From NCBI RefSeq assembly GCF_000350225.1, contig NW_005179123.1, positions 1-64,000 on the forward strand: 64,000 nucleotides of DNA. Direction: 5' to 3'. A program made the position numbers and the translations under genes. The DNA is from Chondrus crispus (Eukaryota; Rhodophyta; Florideophyceae; Gigartinales; Gigartinaceae). The notes under the pieces were generated by a model, which did not search any database, was not told the origin of the DNA, and saw nothing but the letters and a program-made list of their open reading frames with translations. Below are positions 48,390 to 59,500 of this stretch, piece by piece (the stretch's first letter is position 1; each line of letters begins with the position of its first letter).

Positions 48390-48688
48390 TGTAATGATAA
48401 CCATACATGCACACACGTGCACACGTAATACACGGCTCACAACGCCGCACAGACGACGGCGCTAGGTCGCTAGTCTTAAGAGAATGAGTGAGAGTGAGAG
48501 AAGTAAATGAGAGTCATCGTCTCGTCACCACAGGTTATGGACCCTACGCAAAAACCACTGCAGATCGATCAACAAAAAAAGGTGCCACAACCCCGACGAT
48601 CAACCAGGCAGCGACACAAGCCACCAACACAAGCCACCCACCCTGGCAACCTGGAATATCGCCCTGCAAACCCCACAACACCCACATC
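48390..48688. other. Short gap between Gypsy-4 and Gypsy-5
   Basis: About 300 bp without a supported gene. A short frame contains QPRRSTRQRHKPP, which recalls the Arg-rich linker of Copia polyproteins, but it is too short to call. Confidence 0.35.
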
Positions 48689-49337
48689 TGTAGTGCACTG
48701 TGCTCGGTACCGGGACAGCTGTCCTAATCTCACCAAAATCGCGCTCGCCGCCACCACGTGTACCACGGGTACACGTGGACTCCTGTCTCTCTGCCGGACC
48801 ATACCGGTGGACACGTGTGAGCCCTCTGCCGCCTGTCGGGTCAATGGGGGCCGTGACTTGGTCCCCTCGGGGCTACACCCGTTATATTCTAGTTACTCTA
48901 AATTACAGTATAATTTAGCTTCGCCATGACGGCGACGGGGACTATATAGTCAACCAGATGATGATCAAAGTAAAGAGGCACGAAGCCTCGGGTCTTTTAC
49001 CTTGGTTTCTGGATTGGAGGTTGTAGCCTCGACTCGGTACTGGCTCGCCCATACCGACCGAGCCATCTACACCCCTGGGATCCCAACTGCCTTCCCCGCG
49101 CGCGTCGACCCCAACCGCGCGAGCGCTACGTTAATTACTGTGCTGTCCGTTCTGCTAGTTCTGTTTTTCCTTTAATTCACCCTGTTTATTGCTGACTACG
49201 TTGCTACTTTCCTACCGCGCAAGCCGCGCCCGGATCCCGGTTCCGGTCATCCACCGGGTGGTCTCCCGAATTTCCTTACGCGTCCGAACGCGCGTCGCTC
49301 TGCCTACAGCCGCCACCCGTGGCTGTAGTGCACGACA
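48689..49337 (+). repeat. Gypsy-5 5' LTR
   Basis: This 649-bp LTR starts TGTAGTGCACT and ends, read as reverse complement, TGTCGTGCACT: 11-bp inverted ends with one mismatch. A perfect 11-bp hairpin (CCACGTGTACC-ACG-GGTACACGTGG) lies near 48752-48776 and contains two CACGTG sites. The TATA element is part of the palindrome GACTATATAGTC near 48940-48951. Confidence 0.92.
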
Positions 49338-49340
49338 TTT

Positions 49341-49356
49341 TGGTCTCCCGACCTAG
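49341..49356 (+). other. Gypsy-5 candidate primer binding site
   Basis: TGGTCTCCCGACC begins three T residues after the 5' LTR, the same arrangement as in Gypsy-2. The complementary tRNA 3' end would read GGTCGGGAGACCA; the tRNA is not assigned. Confidence 0.45.
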
Positions 49357-49472
49357 AAGCAGTCGATACTCTCGTGCATCCGAGTGTCCTCTTTCTTCCC
49401 TGACCTACTTTCCCTTTCTATCTCTCATACCTACGCTTTTCTCTCACGCACCGATCGTTAGGTGTATTCGCC

Positions 49473-51547
49473 ATGGTGACCGGCTCCGAGTCGTCCCATG
49501 ACACTCGTCCGAGAGACGTCCCAGCGCCCGTCGCGGCGTGGATCACGCGGAACCGCCGCGAAGGACTCCGTGAAGCCGAGAGGTTCTCTCTCAACTTAAT
49601 CGAGGAGAAACTCAACTCGCACACCGCCAAGATACGCGAGATGTTGGACAGCCTTGTTGCTGGTAAGATCGCCGCTCAGGCGGAGGTACAGTCCCAACAG
49701 GGACGTGATCGCCTCGCCGCACTAGAAGGCGTTCTAACTCGAGCGTGGCAGAAAGACATCGGGTCCACCGTCGACGAGACGCTTCTTCCCCTACGGGAGG
49801 AAGTAAATCGCCTGACGCAGGAAGTCAACGACCTCCGTCGGCGTAACCTCGCCTTGGAAACGGCGCAGACACGACCCGTCCCCGGTAGACCGGACGAGTC
49901 GACCGCGTCGAAGCCAAGACCCAACCCGCAGTTACATGCGTTACAACCGTTGGACGAAAATCTACTGTTCGCCGACGTCACGAAGTCGGCTCTCACGGCC
50001 GCCGGGATCCCGTTCCCCGATCCCCTGACGATGGAGGGACACCGAGATCCTACCGCGGACCTAGCGGCGCTCGAGGCCCGTCACCAAGATCGTCTCGCGA
50101 CAAGAAGGTCAAGACCGAAGGCCACCGTCATAAGTCCGGCCACGGAAGCCGACCTGAACCGGAGGATTGCTCCGGTTACTCGGGGGGATCCCCGCCCTCA
50201 GCTTCAGAATCCGACTCCGATTCGGACTCCGAAGCCGAGGCATTCACGGTACCACAACCGACCTTCGGCCCTAAGGCGAAGGGTGTCACGGTGTGGAAAC
50301 CGACCAACCATCGCTTCCGCGCCGCGTGTAATTATCGAGCTTACCGTCTCGTGAATACCGACCCCACCGTCGATGCAAAGGTGTACGCCACGACGCGTAA
50401 GCGCGTGCAATATCTCCTCGTCGTAATGGGAGAGTACAAGTTTAACGGGTCCGACCCGATCAAAGTCATCAGCTTTTTGGCTAGATGTAAGGAGAATTTC
50501 GACAACGCAGAAATGTCGGAGGCAATGGCTCTAATGGCCTTGCCGCATCTTCTCAACCCGCCGGCGAAGGAGGCGTACGAATCCCATCGAGGATATTTCC
50601 GACGCAATCAAGGGATTGCGTCGTGGCCAGCAGCAGTGAACTGGTTGCTTCGTACGTATGCTACGAATATTCAGATCGAGCAAGCGCTCTCTGTGGTCCG
50701 GGATTTACGCCAAAAACCCGGCGAAGTGGAGACCGAGTATGCGACTCGTATGTTAACCGCCCTCGCGCGGTGTGGGGACATCCATTCCCCCTATGAACGC
50801 ACTACCCTGTTCATAGAGGGCCTCCTTCCGGCGATCAATCCGTTGGTGTTCCAAGCAAGGGAGAATCGCCCCCGATCCTCATTCGAAGACACGGTGGCCG
50901 AAGCCCGCGCTCAAGGGGCGGCCTACCGCGCGCAGACGGCTGGCGGAAGAAGACGCGTCGACTTCGCGAGACCCGCCGCCAAGCAAGTGTTGGCGATGGC
51001 AGACAGTATGCCCTCATCGACAACCGCGGGTCTGACCCCGAGCTATCATACCGGCCTGGACGCCGAGAACTTCCTCGCCAATGACGAGCCATTCGCCGCC
51101 GCAGCTGGGTCCCCCGCATTTCCCACCGAGGGATCCTCATTCAACGACAAGGATTCGTTGTTCTACGGAGAGCGGCGGCCGACCTACAAGGACTCGCCCC
51201 GGCTCCCGAGACCGCGCGAGAAGTCTCCCGGGTGGGCCGGTCGAGAGGGAACCCGGGATATGAAGACACCTTCCCCGCAAATCATCTACACCTGCTACAA
51301 AGTCGGGGATCATATTAACCCCGACTGTAGCATGAAGGTGCGCGATGTGTCGCTCGTCCCGCATAATTTTGAGAAGCTCACGGCGGCACAGAAGGCCCGT
51401 GTTCCGGCAGACGCGTACTTGCGCGCTGTAGCCCTCCTCAGTTTCGAGGCGAATCGGCTGATCGCACCCGTCTTGCCGTCGAAGTCTCCCTCCGCGTCGG
51501 AAAATTCATCCCCCCCGAGCGGTAAAACCCTCTCTCCGAAAAACTAG
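49473..51547 (+). pseudogene. Gypsy-5 gag region (broken)
   Basis: The region starts at the ATG at 49473. It encodes an N-terminal coiled-coil-like part (EEVNRLTQEVNDLRRRNLALE), a capsid-like part with the pattern FNGSDPIKVISFLARCK shared with Gypsy-2 gag, and a Cys/His-containing C-terminal part. It is not one continuous frame, so this copy is defective. The capsid-like segment places it beside Gypsy-2. Confidence 0.75.
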
Positions 51548-51815
51548 GAGACCCACAGCTGAAAATCGCTGACATTCCATCGCGGGACACTGCGTCACCT
51601 CCGCCCCCGAAGCCGGCGATCCGCGTCTTGGGGCGGAGACACGCTCGCCAAGCGAGCCCCTTCAACCCCGATCCGACGGGCATGGGGACGCTCCGCCGAC
51701 CGTGGCGTCTTAACAACGGGAGGCGCTCCCCGACGACAAAGCCGTCGAGCCAGTTTGTACACTGTCTCGACGTAATTACAAGGTCTACGCCGATCTTGGG
51801 ATCACCACCTCCATC

Positions 51816-54800
51816 ATGGTGCGTCAACTCACCATCCTGGACACGGGTGCCGGCTCCAATTTTGTCCGCGCCGACACCCTGCCCAAAGGATGGGAGCGCT
51901 TAGTCGAACCGGGGGGTGTCCCGACGATCGCTGACGCGAATGGGCGGCCGTTACGAACAAGCGGGACCATCACCCTCGTTGTTCGACTAGCCACTCGCAC
52001 CATGAAATGCAAGTTCATCGTGTGCGAGCGCCTGGCAGCCCCCGTCATCCTGGGCTGTGACTTTAACGACAAGTTTGTCGAGGCCATCTATCCACGTCGG
52101 AAGGTGGTCGAGCTCGATGATGGGACGAAAATCCCCATCGTGAGAAAACCGGCAACTCGTCGAGCCGAAGCACCTCCGCTCCCCTCGGAGCAGGAGTATG
52201 AAAACGACCCGGGTCGAGTTTCCCCCAAACTCAAGGTTTCTCGTCCGGTTATCATACCACCCGAGACACAAGCCTGGGTGCATGTGACCAACGGTCGCAC
52301 GGGTCTTTCCGTTTTGGAACCCAACCCGCAGTTATATGCGAAACACCGCGTCTCCCTGTCGAATGGGGTTGCGCACATCACCGCACTTCGAGAGTTCAAG
52401 GTCTTGGTAGCCAACTTCACCTCCGCCCCCAAGCGCCTCTCGAAGAACCAGGTGCTGGGGTACGTTACCCCTCATCCGCGTGCCATGATACGCACCGCGA
52501 TGCCTCTCGACGCCCTCCTAGCGGCGGAATTTACAGAAGGGGACAAGCCCCAATCTGAGAAGGGGGAGGAGCTCCCCCCGGCTTCGTCGAAGGAAGAACC
52601 CCAAGAATTTGATGCTGTCTCCCTCCAACATCTGCCGTCGCATGTCGGCACTCGAGTACGTGACATGCTTACGCCGTACTCCCGTATGTGGAGTGGCGAT
52701 CTCGGGGAAGTCCGGGCTACGCAGCACCGGATCGAACTCAACCCCGGCTCGAAGCCGTTTCGATGTCAGCCATATCGGGCTGGACCTCGGTCTCGACAAG
52801 CCGAACAAGACGCCGTGGATGGGATGATCTCAAGCGGGGTCATCTCCCGATCACAATCAGAATGGGCATCCCCGGTGGTTCTCATTCCCAAACCGGATGG
52901 ATCCCTCCGTTTCTGCGTCGATTACAGACGTTTGAACGCGATGACAGTACGGGACACTTACCCGATTCCTCGCATGGACGAGTGTCTGGACTCGCTCGGC
53001 GAAGCGAACGTGTTCACAACTCTAGATTGTAACTCGGGTTATTGGCAAATCCCCGTTGCGGAAGAAGACCGTCCGAAAACCACGTTCACGTGTCATGCCG
53101 GTACTTATCAATTTAACCGAATGCCGTTCGGGCTAATGAATGCGCCCGCCACATTCCAACGGATGTTGGACATTCTCCTCTCTGGATACCGATGGAAGAG
53201 CTGCCTCATCTATCTAGATGACATTATCATATTCTCGAAGGATTATGAAACCCATCTCAAGGATGTCAAGGTTATTCTCTCTGCGTTACAACAAGAGGGG
53301 TTATCACTGAAATTGAACAAGTGTAATTTCTTTCAGGACTCCGTGGAGTACCTGGGCCACATCATTCGACCCGGGGAACTTCATGTCCACTCGAAGAATG
53401 TCTCGGCTTTGGCCGAGGCCAAGCCGCCACGAACCCAGACCGAGCTCCGCTCGTTTCTGGGTATGTGTAACGTGTACCGACGTTTCGTCGACCACTTCGC
53501 CAAGATTGCGGCGCCGTTGACGTCCATGCTCAAAAAGGGAGAGCCCGATCGGCTCCCCGATCTGGACGAAGATCGCAGGTCTGCCTTCGAAGCTCTGAAG
53601 ACTTGCCTGATTTCCCCGCCGATCTTGCGACTACCGCGGCTGGGGCTACCGTATTCCCTCGACACGGATGCATCCGACGCACAACTCGGTTGCACGTTAT
53701 TACAGCAACACGAGGATGGTAACAGATACCCTGTCGGGTTCTGGTCGCGAACGCTCTCGTCGGCGGAAAGAAATTACTCCACGACGGAGAAAGAATGTTT
53801 GGCCATCGTGTGGGCCATTCAGACGCTGCGTCCTTACTTGGAACGCGAGCGATTTACGGTCAACACCGACCATCATTCCCTTCGCTGGTTAATGAATCTC
53901 GCCGACGCAAGCGGGCGTTTAGCACGGTGGCGCTTGCGCCTAGCCGAGTTTGACTTCGACGTCACGTACGTGAAGGGCCTCAAGAATTGTCTCGCCGACG
54001 CCCTCAGTAGAATACCGTCTACAGGGGGCACAACCGTCCCCATCGACGAAGAAATACCGTGCTTCTCCGTTTTGGAGTTTCACGAAGACAAGCCGGAAGT
54101 GGAACCCGAGGAGTGGGACGACGACATTCACGACGGATGCTTCGCCCTCGCCCCCCCGGCTTCCAAGACCGCAATTACACACGACGAGATTGTACTCGCT
54201 CAGCACTGCGACCCGTTCTGTAAGGAGATCGCTTCCCATCTTAAGAAGGGGGAGGGTGTGGCCCAAATTCGCCTCTCCAAGTTCTTCATGAACAAGGAAG
54301 GGGTACTTTGTCGGAAAGCGCACCTTGACGGTGTTGAGCAAATCGTCGTACCAACCACTCTGCGCGAGCGAGTGTTGTATATGGCGCATTACCCCGCCGC
54401 CTCGGGACACCCCGGAGGCAGGCGTCTGTTCTACACATTAAGACAACGGTACTACTGGCCGAGTATGTCCGTCGACGCATACGCCACAGTGAGAAAGTGC
54501 TCCGACTGTGCGAAAGCCCGCATTAAATTGCGTAAGCACAACGCGAAGTTGAAAACGTTCCCTCCGATGGGACCCTTGGAGTTTATCGCTATTGACATCC
54601 TAGGCGAACTCCCCAGAACACCAAGAGGCAATCGATACCTCTTGGTAATATCTGATCGTTACTCAAAGCTGACCCGAACGGTACCGCTTAAGAGAATTAC
54701 CGCCGAGACCGTTGCTCAGGCGTTCGTCACACACTGGGTCTTCGTATACGGAGCCCCAGTGAAGCTACTCTCCGACAATGGGAGTCAATTCACGTCAAGG

Positions 54801-56498
54801 TTCTTCCTTGCCGTGTGCAAAATCCTTCGCGTTGAAAGCGTGTTCACCACAGCTTATCACCCACAAGCTAATGGACAAGTGGAGAGGTTCAACCGCACCC
54901 TGGTGTCCTCCCTACGGCACTACCTAGCCGACAACCAACGCGATTGGGACCAGTTCACCGACGCGCTAACCTACGGTTACAATTGTACCGTGAATCGCAT
55001 GATCGGTATGAAGCCGTTTGACCTTGTTTTATCCCAGACACCGGCGCCGCTTTCCATCCAACAGACCCCTATACTGGAACAGGATGTCTCGCGGACGCAA
55101 TATAAGCTCCGTTTCTTAACGTGGTTACGCGGGCTAATGTCAACAGCCCGCGACACGCTGCTCGCCGGTCAAGACCGCTATAAACGCGATTTCGACAAGA
55201 GATTGCGAACGCCGACACCGCAATACGAAATAGGTGATCAAGTCCTCATCGAGCGAGAGACATCCCTGCGAGTGGATGAGAAGACGGATAAGGACCGGGT
55301 CAATAACAAGTTAGCCCCTCGAACGGAAGGGCCGTTTCCGGTGGTGGCCCTAGACGAGCATACAGTGACCATTGTCCGGACTACAGGCCTGAAAGATAGA
55401 GTCGCGAGAGACCGCATTGTGAAAGCTCCCCCACTACGGACCATAACCGCCGACGCCGAACCCTCGTCACCTACGCCAACCGACGGCGACGCATCTACCT
55501 TCATCCCCGCCGAGGCACCTCCCCGCCCGCTGCGAGACGACCTCGGCACAGGTAACCCGGATATATCTCCGCCAAGGTCAACAGACCTTGAGGACCAAGA
55601 CACTACTCGCGATAAGAACGAGATCGAAAACGCGACGCCGGGCGCGAAAGCAGCACGACCTTCAAGGTTGAAATCAATTACCCAGCCCAAAGGGGGCCCT
55701 CCTGCATCGGGATTACTGCACGCTCTCCGAGGCGGCACGCACGCCCGGGTCATTTCCCAATTGAGCAGGAGATCCGCTACTGTAGGCGAAGGATCCGTGT
55801 CCACGGAGGGACTCCCTCCCCCAAGGCTACAGTCACGGTTAGAGTCGCCTGGTCGCCGCGGCACGCATGCCCTGGAGAGGAGGTGTACCAGAACAAGCCC
55901 CCGGCGAGCGACCGGCACCCCGGACGGCGATAAGTCACCAAGCGAACGAACGCGTACCCTCACCGCTACGCCACAGGACACGTGGACACGGGACCCGGGA
56001 AAAATTCGAAAGCAACTATCCCCGACCGAGCCCGCCGCACCGGCGGTGACCGCGGACTCCACTCGCTGCCCCAATGAGACGCCGTCGGGTACAGAGGAGA
56101 TCGCCGGGAGGTACGTCGCTAAATTTGCGTCTATGTGCACCTTCGGTCAACCCCTCCCCCTGTCCCCGGGGAGCCCTCCTCACCGGTCAACCGCGGCTGA
56201 TTCCTCATATCAACACGCGTCAAACACGCCCGCTGAGGCGACGAAACGACCTCCTTCCCCTACAGAGGAGGCCCCGCCGACCTACGTGGTTGAGGCGCTG
56301 ACGGGGCACAAGCCGGGACCGGACGGGATACCACTCTTCCGAGTCCGTTGGTACGGATACACCGTGAACGATGACACCTGGGAACCCGCAAATTACATCG
56401 ATTACAATACCGTTGTGCGGTTTTGCAAGCGCAAGCGCCTCCCCACCCCGGAACTCCACTTATGGACCACCCCGGACAGCGTGGGGGTCGACAACTAG
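51816..56498 (+). CDS. Gypsy-5 pol with C-terminal chromodomain
   Basis: This is a continuous 1560-residue frame. Protease (ILDTGAGSNFV) is near residue 6; reverse transcriptase YLDD near 466; RNase H DTDAS near 615; integrase zinc finger (HYPAASGHPGG ... CSDC) near 856-900; integrase core (IDILGE, SDNGSQF, NGQVERFNR) near 925-1025. A long low-complexity Pro/Thr/Ser/Arg linker (about 1200-1470) separates integrase from the chromodomain (YVVEALTGH ... FRVRWYGYTVNDDTWEP, near 1490-1530). That linker is much longer than in Gypsy-2 and accounts for most of the size difference. The frame opens with ATG but probably depends on gag for expression. Confidence 0.92.
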   Translation: MVRQLTILDTGAGSNFVRADTLPKGWERLVEPGGVPTIADANGRPLRTSGTITLVVRLATRTMKCKFIVCERLAAPVILGCDFNDKFVEAIYPRRKVVELDDGTKIPIVRKPATRRAEAPPLPSEQEYENDPGRVSPKLKVSRPVIIPPETQAWVHVTNGRTGLSVLEPNPQLYAKHRVSLSNGVAHITALREFKVLVANFTSAPKRLSKNQVLGYVTPHPRAMIRTAMPLDALLAAEFTEGDKPQSEKGEELPPASSKEEPQEFDAVSLQHLPSHVGTRVRDMLTPYSRMWSGDLGEVRATQHRIELNPGSKPFRCQPYRAGPRSRQAEQDAVDGMISSGVISRSQSEWASPVVLIPKPDGSLRFCVDYRRLNAMTVRDTYPIPRMDECLDSLGEANVFTTLDCNSGYWQIPVAEEDRPKTTFTCHAGTYQFNRMPFGLMNAPATFQRMLDILLSGYRWKSCLIYLDDIIIFSKDYETHLKDVKVILSALQQEGLSLKLNKCNFFQDSVEYLGHIIRPGELHVHSKNVSALAEAKPPRTQTELRSFLGMCNVYRRFVDHFAKIAAPLTSMLKKGEPDRLPDLDEDRRSAFEALKTCLISPPILRLPRLGLPYSLDTDASDAQLGCTLLQQHEDGNRYPVGFWSRTLSSAERNYSTTEKECLAIVWAIQTLRPYLERERFTVNTDHHSLRWLMNLADASGRLARWRLRLAEFDFDVTYVKGLKNCLADALSRIPSTGGTTVPIDEEIPCFSVLEFHEDKPEVEPEEWDDDIHDGCFALAPPASKTAITHDEIVLAQHCDPFCKEIASHLKKGEGVAQIRLSKFFMNKEGVLCRKAHLDGVEQIVVPTTLRERVLYMAHYPAASGHPGGRRLFYTLRQRYYWPSMSVDAYATVRKCSDCAKARIKLRKHNAKLKTFPPMGPLEFIAIDILGELPRTPRGNRYLLVISDRYSKLTRTVPLKRITAETVAQAFVTHWVFVYGAPVKLLSDNGSQFTSRFFLAVCKILRVESVFTTAYHPQANGQVERFNRTLVSSLRHYLADNQRDWDQFTDALTYGYNCTVNRMIGMKPFDLVLSQTPAPLSIQQTPILEQDVSRTQYKLRFLTWLRGLMSTARDTLLAGQDRYKRDFDKRLRTPTPQYEIGDQVLIERETSLRVDEKTDKDRVNNKLAPRTEGPFPVVALDEHTVTIVRTTGLKDRVARDRIVKAPPLRTITADAEPSSPTPTDGDASTFIPAEAPPRPLRDDLGTGNPDISPPRSTDLEDQDTTRDKNEIENATPGAKAARPSRLKSITQPKGGPPASGLLHALRGGTHARVISQLSRRSATVGEGSVSTEGLPPPRLQSRLESPGRRGTHALERRCTRTSPRRATGTPDGDKSPSERTRTLTATPQDTWTRDPGKIRKQLSPTEPAAPAVTADSTRCPNETPSGTEEIAGRYVAKFASMCTFGQPLPLSPGSPPHRSTAADSSYQHASNTPAEATKRPPSPTEEAPPTYVVEALTGHKPGPDGIPLFRVRWYGYTVNDDTWEPANYIDYNTVVRFCKRKRLPTPELHLWTTPDSVGVDN

Positions 56499-57602
56499 CT
56501 CACGCGCTCACCGTTTAGTTGTTGGTGTGGCGCCCCGTGTCCTCTCCTGACGACAGCCCTCACCCTGCTCCAGTTGCGGCAACCGCCACCTAGCGGGTTT
56601 GGCAGCACCATTCCCCGGGGTGCGGGTGATCCGTTCCGCCCCGGACCTCATCGACCGCACACGTGCCCTCGTGTCATAGCACGTCCGTCATCCGCCTTAC
56701 GTGAGCCGAGAGCCGCAACGTCCCCGCTGGTCTGTCGGGAGGACGTCAAGTCCAACCGGTTGTACGCCCCAAGCGGCGTGGTCACGCCTCGCGACCGGCG
56801 CCCCCCCCCCGACTTAGGAGTCGTGTTGGCCCCTCGGGTGGTGACGCCTCAAGTCACGCCCCGTCATATGGCATCCTCGCACCCCCTTTTGGGTACCGCG
56901 CGCGAAAACCCGGGATCCGGCACTAGGGCGGTCACGTCACTCCCCCTTCTTCTACCGGTCGGCAACCCGTTTACGTTACGTGAAATCTGCGCTTCTCCGA
57001 CCCTCCCGTCCTCGCGAGTGACGTCTCGCAGTCGCCGCTGTAGCGGCTGGCCGGAGTGACCCCCCCCCGCAGTGTGTGTCCTCTCTGGAGCCCGACACAC
57101 GAGATAAGCGGGGGTCAACGTTGCCGTGACCCTCATAGAGGGCTGACCCCGTCCCTGGTTTCGACTCCCTTGGCGGAGACAACCGTCACTCGCCATAATG
57201 AAGAAAAAAGAGAGAGAGAACGAAAAAGGGGGCGATTTGTCGCGTCGTATACGAGTCTCGCGGGAACACCGTTCCCGGAGTGCTGTCGTTACGACGCTCG
57301 CCCGTGAGTCGGATTACCACACGGGGAGACGCGGACCACCCTCCCCGTACAGAGCCCATCGATATCAACGTCATCGACAACGAGTCGGGCCCTCACGTCG
57401 TGCATCTCGGCCCCAACTTACCGCGCGCCGCTCCGCGTATCCGCGAACGTCTACAAAAGCCACTCCTGAGAAGAGAGGTCCCATTTATGGCTAACCCTCA
57501 CACCTCCCTCGGAGTGTCCCCCCTCTTTCCCGACTCGTGGGTTACGCGCTACCCCGGGGTGCTCCTTTACGAGGACGCACACCCGCCACATACCACGACT
57601 CC
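56499..57602. other. Gypsy-5 convergent spacer
   Basis: This 1.1-kb spacer lies between the stop codons of pol and the antisense gene. It is GC-rich with a run of nine to ten C near 56800 and a purine-rich stretch near 57198-57230. I see no coding signal and no repeat like that in the Gypsy-2 spacer. Confidence 0.5.
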
Positions 57603-59195
57603 TCATAAGTCGACGAGATCATCCTCGACCCCGGCGACAGGAGCCATCGGTGCATCCGAAGGGATCGACCCCTCCTCAGAATCGAGGGGGTCCCCCGGGA
57701 CCGTCGCCACCGCCGGAGCCGTCCCTCCCATCGGGGTGTCCACCACGACCGTGGTAACCCCCGCGTCCACCGCCGTCTTGAGGCGTTTCACTCCCGCCAC
57801 AAACTCGGCGTTGCTCACTAATTTCAAGAGTTCGTCCTCGGAGACGCCCAACTCGGCAAACATACGCCGCCGTACACCCGACTCCCCTTTCGAAGTCACC
57901 GATCGCGATTGCTCCCCAACTGTCGGGCTCTCGCCCCCCAGGGGAGCCTCCGGTCGTACCGGTCCGCCCGTCTGATTTGCCGGGTCTTGACCCTCGCAGG
58001 GTGTGTGCGGCGCAACTACTGCCGTTGACACAGGGACCAGAGGCCCCTGCATTAATTCCGGTTGAAGGCTCGCAAACGACCCCGGGTCGAGCCGGATCCA
58101 ATTACCGGCGCTCGGTTCGCCGGCGTCGTCTCGCCTTCCCGGGGATGCGTTCGCGCGATCAGGGCGATCGTAATGGTGGCCCTGACAATAAGGCACCCGT
58201 GGCCAGTCAACCCGGTCGTGAAGATCGAGCAGCGTATTCAGCTGCTCGCAAACCCAAGCCCCACCAAGGACCCCTTCCAAGTCTAGCTTGCGCAACCATC
58301 GGACAATCATGGTTGGCAACACGTATAACCGGCCGTCCAGCGATGACCAAATGAACCTTTTCGCCACGATAGCGATCCATTCGCTGAGGAAAATCATCCA
58401 ACGCGGAGACTGCGGCGAGTCATTCAGACTCAATCCGAAATACACCAGACAAGGTGGGACCTCCGCAACGAAGTCCGCCGGGACTTCGTACTGCGAAAAC
58501 CAATGCGGTATCTGAGGATACCGCTCATACCGAGAACGCGGCTCGAAAGTCGTCGCTTCGATCCACTCATAGGCGACAAACACGCCGAGAGCGTTGCGCA
58601 TTCGACGCTCGTATTTGAGCTTGTCGTAATACCCGGGGTTGCTTTCCCGTTCTACGTATCTCTCGTAGCGAGGTGGGAGGATCGGCTTATCCCACGCCAT
58701 GTATGCGATCCCCGGCTCCTCAACTCGTTCCGGTAGATGATCCAACACTCGCCGCAGATTGGCGACGTATCCGCGATCGCCCTCTGTACGATACGCCCAC
58801 GTATCAAAGTCCCATTCTACGGGAATTGGGAGATTGCACGGCGTCCTCGACAGCCGACGAACCAACGACGCTACGTATCTCTGACGTCGATCACGCCCAA
58901 TACGGCGGTATTTCGGCCAGACATGCTCGCCGTCCACCACGAGACGGTAGCAAAAATCACGTGACCATACAGCTCGTAGGCTGAGACCCCCGGGGAGAGC
59001 ACCGGTCACATCCGCGTACGATCGCACGAGATGTGTGTCCAGTAACCCCTCGGGAGCAAGGAATGGAGCCCGTTCGAATAGCAAGGGATCGTCGGACATG
59101 CCCTTACCACGCAGCAATCGAGGGGACGGCCACCCCCGCAACTCTACCTCCTCCGTGTCCCCCGCTTCCCCGTAGGGGTTGCAGAACCGATCCAT
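57603..59195 (-). CDS. Gypsy-5 antisense accessory gene, function unknown
   Basis: This is a continuous frame opposite to gag-pol, between pol and the 3' LTR. The first ATG is at 59195 (MDRFCNPYGE), giving 530 residues; the open frame extends further upstream without an ATG. The core contains YPQIPHWFSQYEVP near residue 227 and FLSEWIAIVAKRF near 268, aligning with YPHLPTDW...FEAP and LSEWAALV of the Gypsy-2 protein. An Arg/Tyr/Trp-rich region precedes the core, and a Pro/Gly-rich linker and a short helical C-terminus (RMFAELGVSEDELLKLV) follow. It is much shorter than the Gypsy-2 protein and lacks its long coiled coil. I see no signal peptide or membrane segment. No known family is recognised. 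Confidence 0.75.
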   Translation of the reverse strand: MDRFCNPYGEAGDTEEVELRGWPSPRLLRGKGMSDDPLLFERAPFLAPEGLLDTHLVRSYADVTGALPGGLSLRAVWSRDFCYRLVVDGEHVWPKYRRIGRDRRQRYVASLVRRLSRTPCNLPIPVEWDFDTWAYRTEGDRGYVANLRRVLDHLPERVEEPGIAYMAWDKPILPPRYERYVERESNPGYYDKLKYERRMRNALGVFVAYEWIEATTFEPRSRYERYPQIPHWFSQYEVPADFVAEVPPCLVYFGLSLNDSPQSPRWMIFLSEWIAIVAKRFIWSSLDGRLYVLPTMIVRWLRKLDLEGVLGGAWVCEQLNTLLDLHDRVDWPRVPYCQGHHYDRPDRANASPGRRDDAGEPSAGNWIRLDPGSFASLQPELMQGPLVPVSTAVVAPHTPCEGQDPANQTGGPVRPEAPLGGESPTVGEQSRSVTSKGESGVRRRMFAELGVSEDELLKLVSNAEFVAGVKRLKTAVDAGVTTVVVDTPMGGTAPAVATVPGDPLDSEEGSIPSDAPMAPVAGVEDDLVDL

Positions 59196-59486
59196 CCCCG
59201 CGCGCGCCGACCCGGGCCAGACGCCTCTCAGATGACAACTCGTTCCGTCCCGCGTACCGTACAGCGTGGACTGCGCGGAGGAAACTACAAGAGGAAGGCG
59301 AAGACAAACCGGCCGCGCTAGATGGAAAGTTGGAATATTGAGGAAGACCGCCTCCGACAAGCTGGCTTGCAGAAACCCACGCTTTCAGTTTACCCGCGGC
59401 CGCTGGTCCAAAAGAAAAAAAAGAGAATAACCCGATAATTCGGCGATGATTTCTACAGTACCTGCACGCGGGGACGCGTGGTTCTC

Positions 59487-59500
59487 TAAGAAGGGGGATC
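59487..59500 (+). other. Gypsy-5 polypurine tract
   Basis: TAAGAAGGGGGATC directly precedes the 3' LTR and nearly matches the Gypsy-2 tract. Confidence 0.75.
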
